A stretch of 64,000 nt of DNA. Source: Fomitopsis serialis. Its lineage: Eukaryota; Basidiomycota; Agaricomycetes; Polyporales; Fomitopsidaceae. The stretch covers positions 61,899 through 125,898 of the forward strand of contig NW_025955078.1 in NCBI RefSeq assembly GCF_022376445.1. Direction: 5' to 3'. The notes beneath the pieces were generated by a model, which did no database searches, was not told the DNA's origin, and was given only the letters and a program-made list of their open reading frames with translations. This document shows positions 1 to 11,327 of this stretch, in pieces (position 1 is the first letter of the stretch; each line of letters begins with the position of its first letter). Made by a program: the position numbers and the translations under genes.

Positions 1-2241
1 GGCCCCAACAAATATGTTTAGACAATCTCACAGATTTGCTGATTAGTACAACGGGCCAGTGAGTGCGTCAGTAAGTACTAAGTGTGGTTCAGATCACAGC
101 AAGCTCTGGAGATATCATTGGCAGAGTGTAGATGTGGATAGATATGATATGATAATGACATCTGATTGGCACCCCCACTGTGGCATGCACTGACACATAC
201 CCATCTCTGAGAGCCCTGGACCTGCTCCCAGCTATAACAGGACCAGCTGCAAAGGCAGTAAATTTTTCCACAATCTCCCTGACAGCAGGGATGTCCATGA
301 CAATGGTGTGGGAGACAGTTGGTTTGAGTGGTTGCCCAACACCAAAGTGCATGAAGGTATCATACAGAGCAAGCCTTGTAGGAGGCTCATTTCCCTGCTC
401 ATGTTATAGTCATTGATATGTATGAGAGATTGAAGTGCTCTACCCACTTGTTGTGGGTAATAATGGACCTTGCTAGAACCCAGTGCATCCATAAGTTGTG
501 GTCAATCACACCTCCCTGAGTGGTAATGCTGGCTTGAAGGGCAGTTTATGAGGCACAGGCCTGCAGTTGCACCATGATGAGGATTGGTTCCTCCACTTTA
601 CCCTCATCCTGCCTCTGTCCCCACCAATTCAGCATGGCCCTCCAAAAGGTGAGGGTCTTGCCCAATTACATTGGAAAAGGTTGTGAGAATTGCTGGCAGA
701 GTGCTTGGAAGGGATCAGGCACCTACTGTTAGTGTTAAAGGGAAGAGATATTAGCATAATACTGTACTGTTCATGGTTCATCTACCTGGTGCTGTACTCG
801 TTAGGCTGGCTGCTAAAGAACACTACCTTATTCATCATTGCGACTTACAAGTGGGAACAAAGGTCCTCCTTGAGGCTGCACTTGCACAGGATTGCCTCCT
901 GGCTGATGAAAAACTTAATTCAGCATGACATTAATTTTATAAATCCTGAACTAGCCTGAGCAAGACCATTCATAGTGACAGTGGCAGTGAATGGTGCAGT
1001 AGCTGTGATTGTGAGCCAGGCTGGCCTGTAGTGCATTGCAGGGGTATAGCCCCAGATACTTGACCTGGTACCCTTACCCTTACCCTCAAGGGTATGATAC
1101 CCCTCTCAAAGGTAAGGGTATGTCAAGGGTACACAAGAGTACAAGGGTAGGGGGTATATACAAGGGTATATGTCAAAATGTTACACAACTGTCAAGTTTG
1201 TGGCAAAAACGGATATGCATACAAAGCAACAACTGTTAACTACTACTAATGAGCACTATGTCCCCAGACATCCTCAGGATCCTCATCATCTTTGTCAGCA
1301 ACAGACTGTACAGTGATTGACAGGATATCTGTACCAGATATTCCTGTTATGGTATATGTTTGTCATTGGATGCTTGAGAGCTTGTATGGTGTGCCTGGAC
1401 TTGTTGTGGGCCAATTATGCAACAAGACAATGCTCAGTCAAGAGTATTATAAGTCGAAGGGCATGCCTGATTGTATGAGAAAGGTGTGTGCTCATGTCTT
1501 GCAACTAGCATAGTAATACTGATCTTTCAGCAGCGTAAACGAGAAAAAAAACTCCAACCACACACCCCTCCTAGGGTGGGTGATCCGATCGGGTGTGCTG
1601 TTGAGAAGCAGGATACTCCAAGTTGCTTGAAGCCAGACAACAATATCTTGAAAGTGTGGCAAGCCACAAGAGCCCAAGACCCATGCAAGCCTCTGTTGGC
1701 TGCAGTGTGCCTCAGAGCAATTCCAAAGGCAAGTCGAGCTCTGTAAAGTCTTCTATATTCAGGAATCAGAGATACACACCTAAGTCGAGCTCTGTAAAGT
1801 CTTAGGGAGTTAGAGCTCGACGAGGCGGACTGTCTATGGTGTGCGTTACGTAAGGCGACCATAACTGTACAGTAGAAACAGCCACAAAGTCGAAATCAAC
1901 AAAGCAGTGAAAAATCGGATGAGTGCAGGGGTTCAAATCCCTGAAAATGCAAACATTATGGAAACAGTAGACTGAAGGGAATGACGTCGGAAAAGATACA
2001 GCAGGCACGGTATAGTAATGGTGTCCATGTCGAATAAAGGAGAACACACCAGGACGCGTTCCACGACTTGGACAGGGCAATGGAGCTCAGAATAATTCGC
2101 AGAAATGCGGAATAAATTCCGAGCTCAACAGTGCCATCTCAAATGAAAGAATTTGCTCAAATGCATGTGGGATCTATGATTCTGAGTCTACGCATAAGCG
2201 ACACTAAACCTTTATCGTATATTGCAGTATGCAGTACTTAC
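1..2241. other. Repeat-rich, gene-poor interval
   Basis: I see no convincing gene here. The stretch is richer in A+T than the genes that follow and only short, unrelated open frames occur. One minus-strand frame of 87 codons at 89-352 has a protein-like composition but matches no family I recognise. Positions 1066-1165 carry many short TACCC / GGGTA words in both orientations, as often found near the ends of hAT-type elements. A box-B-like tRNA promoter word lies at about 1939 but no tRNA fold follows. The interval is probably transposon debris flanking the hAT remnant at 2242-2550. Confidence 0.5.
1731..1803. repeat. 22-base direct repeat, 51-base spacing
   Basis: The same 22 bases, starting AAGTCGAGCTCTGTAAAG, occur at 1731-1752 and 1782-1803 without mismatch. 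A related inverted word (GAGCTCGAC) follows at 1811-1819. This may be the edge of a small mobile element or a minisatellite of two units. It has no coding meaning that I can see. Confidence 0.7.
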
Positions 2242-2550
2242 CGAGAGAATATCCCAAAAGATCTCCAGAGCCTTCCATTCTGCATCACTGAGCTTGTATT
2301 TGCGCAGCTCCTCGAAGTCATTCTGATTGAGGAACTTGTCTACCACCTACAGGTTCCACTGTGAGTGACTTGATGATAGCTGGCAAAGTCCACTTACATT
2401 GTGGAGCTCCAGTGCATGGTTGATCATCAGCAGTGTTGATGACCAGCGAGTGACAACATCACGAAGGAGCCGGAGATCTTGTTTGTCCAATGTCTTGAGA
2501 ATGGCCGAGAGGTAGTCCCGCTGAATATTTGAGGCTTGTATCTGAGCAAG
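2242..2550 (-). pseudogene. hAT-family transposase fragment
   Basis: Two minus-strand exons encode a typical central piece of a hAT transposase. The first (about 2550 down to 2398) reads ...RDVVTRWSSTLLMINHALEL, the well-known DVxTRWxST block of this superfamily. A 51-base intron (2347-2397, GTAAGT to CTGTAG) is followed by an exon at 2242-2346 reading VVDKFLNQNDFEELRKY and KLSDAEWKALE, also characteristic. This exon ends at another GTAAGT donor at 2241, but no continuation with the downstream hAT motifs was found in the remaining 2.2 kb, nor the N-terminal zinc finger upstream. It is a truncated remnant, not an active element. What is seen: motif blocks and splice sites. What is inferred: truncation. 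Confidence 0.75.
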
Positions 2551-3595
2551 ACACAATGATTGAGCTCCACAGCAACAAGGTGAACATCTACTACTGTGAC
2601 ATACCCCTTGTATCAGTGATCGTAGTGCAGCTATGGGATCGCACCGTAAAGCATCTGAAAATGTTCTCGATGGTAGACCTTTGGGAGCAATAGCATACCT
2701 GGGCTTGGCATATAGGTCCATGAGAATGGCCTCCCCACCTGATGATACCCACAATTGAAAATACAAGCAGGGCCTGCATCCAGTCCATCCCCGTGAGGCC
2801 CCACTTGTAGCTTCCATACTAATGCCCTCCCCAGCCATGGGTGTAGTACAAGATCTCTGCAGCTTACATAGCTTGATTCATTTGTTATGACTATCAGCTA
2901 GGGTGCTTCTCATGAGGCACAATAATATACCCACAGTTCAGTGCCCACACAACTAATGATAGCAATATTTGTAATGCATCATGCAGATGTTAGAGTAGTT
3001 GAGTTGCCCATACTGTAGCTTACATAATCAGCCACTCGTGTACATTGTGCATTTGTGCGCTATATGATCCCTTGCTTTCCGCTGTCATTTCCACTGTGTT
3101 TTGGTCACCACCTTGACAGCAGAGGCCCTGAATGATACACTAGAGCTATTTGTGTATTATTTCAGGACTCTAAGGAAAGAGACTCATGTGTTGCTCTAGG
3201 TGCCTTACCAGAATTATGTCCCCTACCCCTGGGTTTTTAAAGGGGGCCCAGCACAATGAAGATGAGGAGTTTTACCAACAACTGACTCAGGTCTACCCAA
3301 ATCCACTGGCCCAGGGCTGCAAAGGGGCAGGGAGGGTGACAAGGTCTGCTGCCAGGTGCCTGTCACAGGGTGGATTACACAGGGAGCTGCAAGGTTACAA
3401 CTTGGTCTAGGATATTGTGTGCTAGCCATTACATCTGCATGTTAAGTGTGGACCATAAACATAGAGACACAAAAAGAAGGAAAAATAAGAAAAATAAGTG
3501 TGAGTCACACTCGCGTTACGTCACATACGTCACGCGCTGTCATCCCGACTCAGACGCGCTCTGCCACCGACGCGTCCAATGTGACACTGACGGCG
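2551..3595. other. Interval without recognisable gene
   Basis: Upstream flank of the hAT fragment and 5' flank of the Nbs1 gene. Only short open frames are present. No second transposase domain, RNA gene or long repeat was recognised. The last 150 bases are the presumed promoter of the Nbs1 gene. Confidence 0.5.
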
Positions 3596-6500
3596 ATGTG
3601 GACGCTCGCAGGCCCTTTCGACTGCGACGAGCGCGACATTCCCACCTACACAAGTGCGTGACCGGGCTGCGTATAGATGACTACTAATCACACAGCTGCA
3701 GAACGGAAACTCCTCAAGAGCGGTGTCAAGTACGTCGTCGGCCGCAAAGAGCTCGACGATGCCGCGACCTTCGTCATCAAGCAGAAGAAGATCTCTCGCC
3801 ACCACTTCGTCCTCAATGTTATAGATGAACCCAACGCAGATTCGGTCAGTCCACACGCTGCTTACCCCGGTCCATCCCGCACTCATCCACTCACCAGACC
3901 AACCCGAACTACCGACCAAAGCTGACTATCGTGAACCCGTCCGCGGAGGGTAAGAGGAACGTCGCACGCAGGATGGACAAGGCGAGCGGTGCTCCCCCTG
4001 CAACCCTCAACCCGGACGAGATCGTAGACGTCGACGATGGCGATGTCGTACACGTTATATTGAACATCCGCATGTCGTGCGTCGCCAGGCCTGTCATGCT
4101 TCGTCCATTACCTGACACCCGACCCTCAGTGCGCATTGGGTGCCAGTGGCCTGCCTCGCCCCTCCTACTCGGGGCATCCCACCTCCCGATCCTTCGACCT
4201 ACACCTCACTAGGTAAGCCCGACATTCTCGTGGAGACGCTAGTCTCACGGTGTACTCACAGGCATCTGCGTCCGGCCAACATCCCACCCCGACGTCACCC
4301 ACCACCTCTCGTCCACCATAAACCTCTCGCCCGAGCTAGCCCTCTCCCTGCTCTCCCTCACCAACATTGTCACCCCTGAGTGGCTGGCCGACCTCCTCAA
4401 AGCCGGTCGCGCACAGAAGCCGGGCGCGTTCTGCGCGCTCGAGGAGACCTTCCTTCTCCCTCTCGCGGAAAAGTACCGCCCTGTGTTCTCGCAGACCCTC
4501 CCGCCCGCGCTCAAGACGTCCAGCAAGTGGGCCCCGAATGAAGCGCGCGTCGGCATGTTCAGGGGCTGCCGCTTCATTTTCGTCGGCGAGAAGGGGCGGG
4601 AGGTACAGGAGGCGATGCGCGAGCTAGTGAAGCGCGGGGAGGGTGAGTATGAGTGCTTCGCGGTAGAGGCAGGTAGGGCGGGGTTGAGGAAGGTGCTCGC
4701 GAAAGGCAGGGCCAAGGGGAGGATATTAGTGTTGGTTGGAGAGGAGGACGCGCTTGTGCCTGCTGTCGGCAAGGACGGGTGGCAGGAACTAGTGGACGAG
4801 GCGAACAGGTGCAAAGTTTCTTCGTCCTTCCATGGTCGCTTCTTGAATGCTTTGCAGCTTCGAGATCAACTTCACCAGCCGCGAGAGGATTCTCCAAGCC
4901 GTCGTCGACGTTGATACATCTCTACTCAATCCCGACACCATACCCAATGAAGGTGGGCGACATTCGCCTGCTCATGCGCTGAACTGACATGCATGTACGA
5001 CAGGTGGATCGCCACAAGCGAATCTCTCCCCACTCCCAGATGTGGTACCGAATACACACCCAGACGAACCGTCTATACCTCCCCCGACCAACGAGCGTGT
5101 GGTGCAGTCCCAGGAGCCCCAGCCGACGCGGAGCAGACTGCGCCGGCGGGTGGGCTCGCGCGCATCGTCTCGCGTGCCGTCGCCTCCGCCCGCTGCCCCT
5201 GCCCAGCCGGCGCCTGCGGAAGAGGCGCCATCGACAGAGCAGCCAAAGCGCAAGGTGAATGTTCTGTGCGTCGTGGGTCGTTGGTATGCTAAGAGAGGAG
5301 CGTCAGGGCTTGATTCGCAGAGCGGGTCGCTCGCGAGCGGCCGCTATTGACGATTCCTCTATGAATCTCGACAGCGATGGGACGCCCGCTCCCTCCTCGC
5401 AGGTCGCGCAGCCCCCGCCTGAGCCTGCGCGTGCCCCTAGTGTCGGTCCGGTACGTACCTCTCTTCCACTCTCCAGACGGCCTCGCTCACACGGGCGTTA
5501 GGAACCCACGCCGGCACGCAGCCGCCTGAAGCGCCGCGCAGGCACGCACGCTGCCACGTCGGACATCATAGACCTGACGGCGGACGCTCCCGCGCCCGAG
5601 CCGCCGCTGAAGAAATTCCGCGCACTCTTCGAGCAGAGCGACCCCGACCGCGTCACGCAGTCCGGCAGCCTCCAGACGCAGCTGGACAGTGTGACGGAGA
5701 GCGAGTCCATGCTGACGCAGGTGGCCGGAGGGGCGACGCGGCTTGCGGCTGTGGCGGAAGAGGAGGAGGAGAGTGCGCGTGGGGTCACGCAGGGCGCGGG
5801 TCCGAGTGCGGGGACACAGGCCCAGAGCCAAGGCGTGAAGAGGAAGGGCAGGGCAGGGGACGAGGACGTGGAGATAGAGGATGAAGCTGCGCCAGCGAGC
5901 AAGCGGCGTGCAGTCGAGGGTGCGGACGCGGTGCAGCCGTCACAGACGCAAGCTGCTGCCAAGCCCCCGTCGCGCGCCGCGTCCAAGCCTCCGTCCAAGC
6001 CCAATCAGACCCAGAAGACCGAGAAAGCGTCGGGGGCGGCCCCGGGGAAGCCGGACATAGATGAGGCATTCCTCAAAGCGGTCGCCTCGACGAAGAAGGG
6101 CAAGCGCGCGGAGGACACGTTCGACCGCGAGTTCAATAACCTGCGGATCTCGAAGCCGGAGCTGGAGCAGGCGCAGGAGCGCGACGCGTGGGCCGTGCTG
6201 GACGAATTCGGGGATGATGGGGATCTGCGGGGCAACTTCATGGTTATCGTGGAGATGGAGGTGCACGAGAAGCCGCAAAGGCCGGCTTTGGTGAGAGGCG
6301 ACGAAGAGAGGGCAGACTGGGCGGGTAGAGTGGATTTCAAGAAGTTCAAGAAGGTTTGTGCTTTGTGTTGGTCATCTGGTCCTTGCTGACGCTTGGTGCG
6401 CAGAAATCGATTGCAGGGAGGAAACCGGCTGTCGAGGTCTATGCCGATGACGAGAACGATTACGACATAAGCTCGCGTACGCTGTCTCCAGCTCATTGTG

Positions 6501-7089
6501 TTGTTCGAGTATTGACTAGCTCGCAGAACTGTGGAAGGGCTCTCAAGCACGTTCCCAGTTGGCGTCTCAATCGCAGTCGCAATCACAGGAGACCCATAAG
6601 CCAGAGTCGACACAGAATCGGAGGCAGAAGACGCAAACGCAGACGCAAAAGACTCAGAGCGGCAAGGCGAAGGCGAAAGCAATCGTTCTCGACGACTCCG
6701 ACGAGGATGCTATGCCACCGCCTCCGACCCAGCCCGCCAAGTCTCAAAGGAAAGCCCCAAGCCGTGCCGGCTCCGCTCTACCTCGAGCAAAGACGCATAA
6801 GACCCAGCCACTGTTTATCGAATCCGACGAAGAGGAGGCGGGGCCAATGTCACAGACTATGGCGGACGATGACGACTTTGACGCGATCAAGGACGCCGAT
6901 GAATTGGACATGGACGATGATGTGTCTACGCTGCGTTCAAGCGGGCGAGGGACGCAGAGCCGTGTTACCCGCGGAACGAAGAAGGGTGGCGCATCGAAGG
7001 CTACGGCACCTGTGATATTGGACGATGATTCCGATGATGAGGCTGCATATGTGGGCTTTGCATCGCGGAAGAATACACGAAGGAGATAG
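3596..7089 (+). CDS. nbs1: Nbs1/nibrin homologue, MRN complex subunit
   Basis: Nbs1 is the regulatory subunit of the Mre11-Rad50-Nbs1 complex that senses and processes DNA double-strand breaks and activates the ATM/Tel1 kinase in the nucleus. Proposed exons: 3596-3653, 3696-3844, 3898-4076, 4130-4212, 4262-4808, 4858-4952, 5004-5254, 5307-5450, 5502-6353, 6404-6476, 6527-7089. These total 2994 bases with all phases consistent, giving 997 residues. The start MWTL fits the MWxL start of nibrins. An FHA domain follows (YVVGRK, then ISRHHF), then tandem BRCT domains (VTHHL, NIVTPEWLADLL, FRGCRFIFVG). A long low-complexity region comes next, with a conserved LKKFRALF motif. The Mre11-binding block near the C terminus reads DREFNNLRI, NFMVIVEMEV and FKKFKK. 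The acidic tail ends DDDSDDEAAYVGF, resembling the ATM/Tel1-binding tail. The exon 2 acceptor could instead be 3701, and the third exon could start at 3922; both keep frame. Family assignment is confident; exact exon edges are inference. Confidence 0.88.
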
Positions 7090-7484
7090 GTGTTAACGGC
7101 TGCTCGTTTGGGTGCGCAAATGAACCATGCCGGTGCATTGAAGGCATGCAGCGCTGGGGGACGAAGGCTCAGGCCCAGGGCGAATGTAATAAACCATCGT
7201 AATGCTGGCTGTGACAACTTGGAAGGTTCAATGTAGAGTCGATGCAGCGTAGATGGCATTTGCGTAGCCTCGATATAGTACACTAGGCCACTCATAGATC
7301 TAGCTTTGTCTTTGCCAAGTTTCGCTATCCACGTGTACTGACACCATGTCCACAAGTAATTTGGTTTCAGTCCAGCTGTTGCACAGACCAGCTATAATTT
7401 GGAACATTCTACATTTGCAATACATGGCTACTTGATCTGCTCACGCCAATCGGTCCCCCTCCCTCCTACAAGCCACGCCAGCCC
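7090..7484. other. Convergent intergenic region
   Basis: About 395 bases between the stop codons of the convergent Nbs1 and aldehyde dehydrogenase genes. It should hold both 3' UTRs. I see no further gene in it. Confidence 0.6.
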
Positions 7485-9799
7485 CTACGTCGTCTTGATC
7501 TTCATATGCACGCTCTTCGCCCTCGTGAGCTGGTCATACCCTGCACCCGCACATCAGCATCCCCGCACAGTCCTGTCACACCACAAGCCTCGCACGACTC
7601 ACCGAACTTGCTCAAGCTGACGCCGCGCCCGCTGTCCTTCACGCCCGTCCACGCGAGCGCAGGGTCCAGCGCGTCGCACCTGTCGCCCACGACTCAGCGC
7701 ACGAACCAACCAACAGCCGATGGAGGGAAGAAACGGGAAACGGGACGCGCACCGGTTCAGGAAGACGGTCCCCGTGAAGAGCTCGTCCGTGATCCGGAGG
7801 AACGCGGCCTCGGACTCGGGGTGCGCCGCGGCGTCGGTCCAGACGGAGGCTGTGAGCCCGTAGGGCGAGTCGTTCATGAGCGTGACTGCCTCTTCGTCGG
7901 AGGATACCTGCGGCGCGAATGGGCGGTGAGCCAAGGCATGAAAGCGCGGCAAGGGGGAGGAGGCGGCCGGACCTTCATTATGCCGATGACGGGTCCGAAG
8001 GTCTCTTCCTATGAGAGAGGACGTGCGTTGAGCGCGTTGGAAGAGCACGGTTGGGGAGGGACTGACCATCATGACGTCCATCGCTGCGAAAAAAAAAATT
8101 ACGTTGAGCGCACAGGCCTGCTAGGGTAACCAACGAAAGACAGGCGCACAGTGATCAACGTCGACCAGCACCTGCGGCGCGACATACGCCGTGCCCCTTC
8201 ACCGTCCGCGCGATCAGTCCAAGCACGGTCTTACTCCAAAACACTCACGGCTGCGCGGTGGCAAACAAGTCCTCCGGAATGAGCGCCTTCGCACCTGCTT
8301 TCACTACGTAGCCGTGAGCGTGAACATGCAGTACGCGGGAACTCGGTTGAGCGGGGAAAGGACGTACCGGCGTCCGCGACCTGCTTGCGGATCTTCTCCG
8401 CGCTCGCGACGCTGACGACAGGGCCGAGGTTCGTCCCCGGCAGTGTCGGGTCACCAAGCTTGTATCCCTGTATGGAAGTGAATGTCCAATGAGTAGGACG
8501 AAGGGGGGACGGAAGAGAAGAGGGCGGGAAAGAGCCTTCGCGAGGAAGCGCACCTTCACAAGCTCGACGAACTTCGCGACGAAGGGTTCGTAGATCGATT
8601 CGTGGACGTATATGCGCTATAAACGGATGAGATGGGCTGCACGACAGTCGCGGGACGCCGTTGGCGAATGCTTACCTCGACGGCACAGCAGGACTGGCCC
8701 GAGTTGAACATCGCGCCTGGTATATGCGCGGTCAAGTCAACACACCAGGCGTACCAGCAGAAGGGAAGCACGTACCGTCTACCAGCTCGGCGGCCGTGTA
8801 GTCGAGCTGCGCATCCGCGCGCACGTACGCCGGATCCTTTCCACCGAGCTACACCCCCACATGTCCTTCGTCACCGACACGTCTCCCAATGACCCACGCG
8901 AAGTCGACGCACCTCAAGACCAACACCCTTGAATCCCGCGCCCGCCGCCGCCTGCGCGACCGCCTTCCCGCCGACGACGCTCCCCGTGAAGCTGACAAAG
9001 TCGACCTTCGGGTGTGTCACGGCAAACGCGGCGAGCTCCGGCGAGAGGTGGGCGACCTGGAGGAGGTCCTGGGGGAGCCCGGCGCGCGACCAGGCGAGGG
9101 CGAAGCGCTCGGCGGTGAGCGGGGTCTGGGGCGACGGTTTGAGGATGACGGAGTTGCCGGCGACGAGGGCGGGCAGGACGGAGTTGATGGAGGTGAGGTA
9201 GGGGTAGCTGTGGTAGAAGTGGAGGTCAGGAGGTCTGGGAAGGAACGCATGAGGGTGAGACGCACTTCCAGGGAGCGATGACGAGGACGACGCCCATGGG
9301 GGCACGCTTGATGTACCGCCGGAAGCCAGGCTTGTCGGTGTCGGCGAGAGAGACGTCGGCGAGGCTGGACTCTGCGATGGAGAGCATGTATGCGGCGCGG
9401 TCGAGGGTGCCCCGGACCTCCCCGGGTACTTGGGAGACGGGACTATGGATTGCACGAGCGCAATCTCAGCGGCGAGGCAAGACAGGGAGGCGAGGAACGT
9501 ACCGGCCCATCTGCACTGTGAGCTCCAAGGAGATCTCCTCGCCCATGGCCTTGAACTCATCCTGCAAAGGCATCCACGCACTTAGACGGTGCTACATTCG
9601 CATTCCCGTACCACGTACGCACCATGAACTTCGTCGCAATAGCGATCCTCTCCTTCAGCGGCACACGAGCCCACTGCTTCTGGGCAACCTCAGAGCGTTC
9701 GATGACATTGTTGAGCGCGGACTGGGACGGATATGTGCGGGTGACGAGAGGGTGCTGGGTGTGGGGGCTGATGGTCGTCTGGGACTCGGGCGCGGACAT
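7485..9799 (-). CDS. NAD(P)-dependent aldehyde dehydrogenase
   Basis: Oxidises an aldehyde to the acid with NAD(P). The minus-strand gene starts at 9799 (MSAPESQTTISPHTQ) and ends with the stop at 7485-7487 after ...YDQLTRAKSVHMK. Many short introns split it. In order I read: WARVPLKERIAIATKFM; a cofactor-fold segment MGVVLVIAPW; PALVAGNSVILKPSPQTPL; VDFVSFTGS (NAD-binding, near 8980); LELGGKDPAYVRADA with the general-base glutamate (near 8840); FNSGQSCC with the catalytic cysteine (near 8700); then ETFGPV-type and NDSPYGLTASVWT blocks and the C-terminal TGVKDSGRGVSLSKFG (near 7610-7640). All key ALDH residues are present, so it should be active. The substrate cannot be told from sequence. 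No targeting peptide is evident, so cytosolic location is inferred. Confidence 0.85.
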
Positions 9800-11327
9800 G
9801 GCGGTGGCGGATGAACGCGTGCTGAGAGCAGATCGCGATCACGGACGACTCGTACATTCTCAATCTCAGATCACCCTCCCCGCTACACCCGGGCCGGCTC
9901 CAGTCGTTCAGCAACATCGCTCGTGTGCGTACTTGTGGCACCCAATCTCATGTCCAGGCATCCTGGTGTACGATAAGCTGAGGAGCATGGTTCTGGATGG
10001 CGGGAACGCGACGCTACTTGGCGGCGGACAGCACAGAGGTGGGACAGGCGCCTTCAACGCATTCAAAAGTGTGTTCTACGCGCATGACTCCGCAGCTGAG
10101 TACTACGCCTCACTTTGGAATGCCCGCAGGTCGTTGGCGCGACAGGACGATCTCGATAGGTCAGAGGATATGCCCCATCTCTATGCCGACACTGAATCCT
10201 CCCACAAATTCATTGACGTAGTCGACGCGAGGTCCGGTTTTTGAAGCCAAGAAGTAATCGAGAACGCCGCAAGCTCTGGGGCGCCAGAATACACAGTCAC
10301 ATTGGCTTGCAACTTGAGCACGCCCAAATGGCCCACCACAATCTAAACGGGAGGCTGTGTTCCGTATCATCGCATAGCACGGCCGAGTCCTTGCTGAGAG
10401 ACACTCCGCCCACAAAACGGAAACCCCGCTCCAGAGCTGTGATGCGCCTTTTTGAGATGGTAGTCCGCCTACAGATCCGAGCATTAGTCAGTCTACTGGC
10501 CGTAGTGATGCGTCATCGGCTCACCTTGCCTTGGTAAGCATGGATTGTCGGGCTCGAGTATGAGACGATTAACTTACCAGAACCCACACGGTATTGCGTG
10601 GCTTGCGCTCGCCAGAGCCGCGTCCTCGTCTATGCGCGGCGTGACGCACCGTTCCCTCCCAGTCTGTCCAATGTTACGCCAAACCCACGGTGTCTTGATA
10701 TGCACGTCTGCGATAGACATGGAACGCAGCCTACTAATTTTCCATCATGATGTGCTACTTCAAGACCTACTGATTACTCTTCATAGATCGCCCGTATTCC
10801 GGGCCACGACCGAGTAGCAAGTCAGAGCCCGCGCACGCTCAAGCAGAGCACAGACTCAGAGCAGAGAAGTGAGGGGGTTTGAAATGAAAGAACTTCAACT
10901 CAGAATGGACCAGCGTGTCGGTCACGTGGGCGCGACCCGTATCGAGCGGAACCCTTGGATTTTCGAAGATCAGAGGCTGGAGGAGGTTTGGTAAGTTCGG
11001 CAAGTGTCTTCCTGGTGCATCTTTCTGTATGTACTCACCGTCGACAGCAAGGCAAGGACTGGATAATCTGCAGCGTACAAGTTGTGTGCCGCCTGAGCGG
11101 TTCACTCAAGGTTCACTTCGGCTGAGTTGCCAATCAATATCGTTATGCTGGCCCCCACTCTCCTCCGACTCGTCGTTCCTCGTTCCCACTTAGTCACCAT
11201 GACGCACACACCCTTCTCGGCATATATCAGTGCCCGAATGTGACAACACTTATTGGCAGTTGACCTCAACCCGCATCTCCTCCACCCACTATCCTGCGCG
11301 TCGTACTAGCCCCCGTCTAACATCCAA
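9800..11327. other. Divergent intergenic region, possible short gene
   Basis: This lies between the divergent aldehyde dehydrogenase and aldo/keto reductase starts. It is long (1.5 kb) for this neighbourhood. A minus-strand stretch at about 10160-10490 contains protein-like open frames (one ends VDYVNEFVGGFSVGIEMGHI) and possible splice sites, but no family is recognised and no consistent gene model could be built. The outer parts presumably hold the two promoters. Confidence 0.35.

Noticed and set aside
1066..1165. Telomere-like (TTACCC) repeats
   Set aside because: The words are short, interrupted and in both orientations, and ordinary genes follow on one side. This fits transposon subterminal repeats better than a telomere.
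1925..1960. Possible tRNA gene: GGTTCAAATCC resembles a tRNA box B / T-loop
   Set aside because: No complementary acceptor stem, box A or anticodon arm could be placed at the right distance on either strand. At best a chance word or an old SINE relic.
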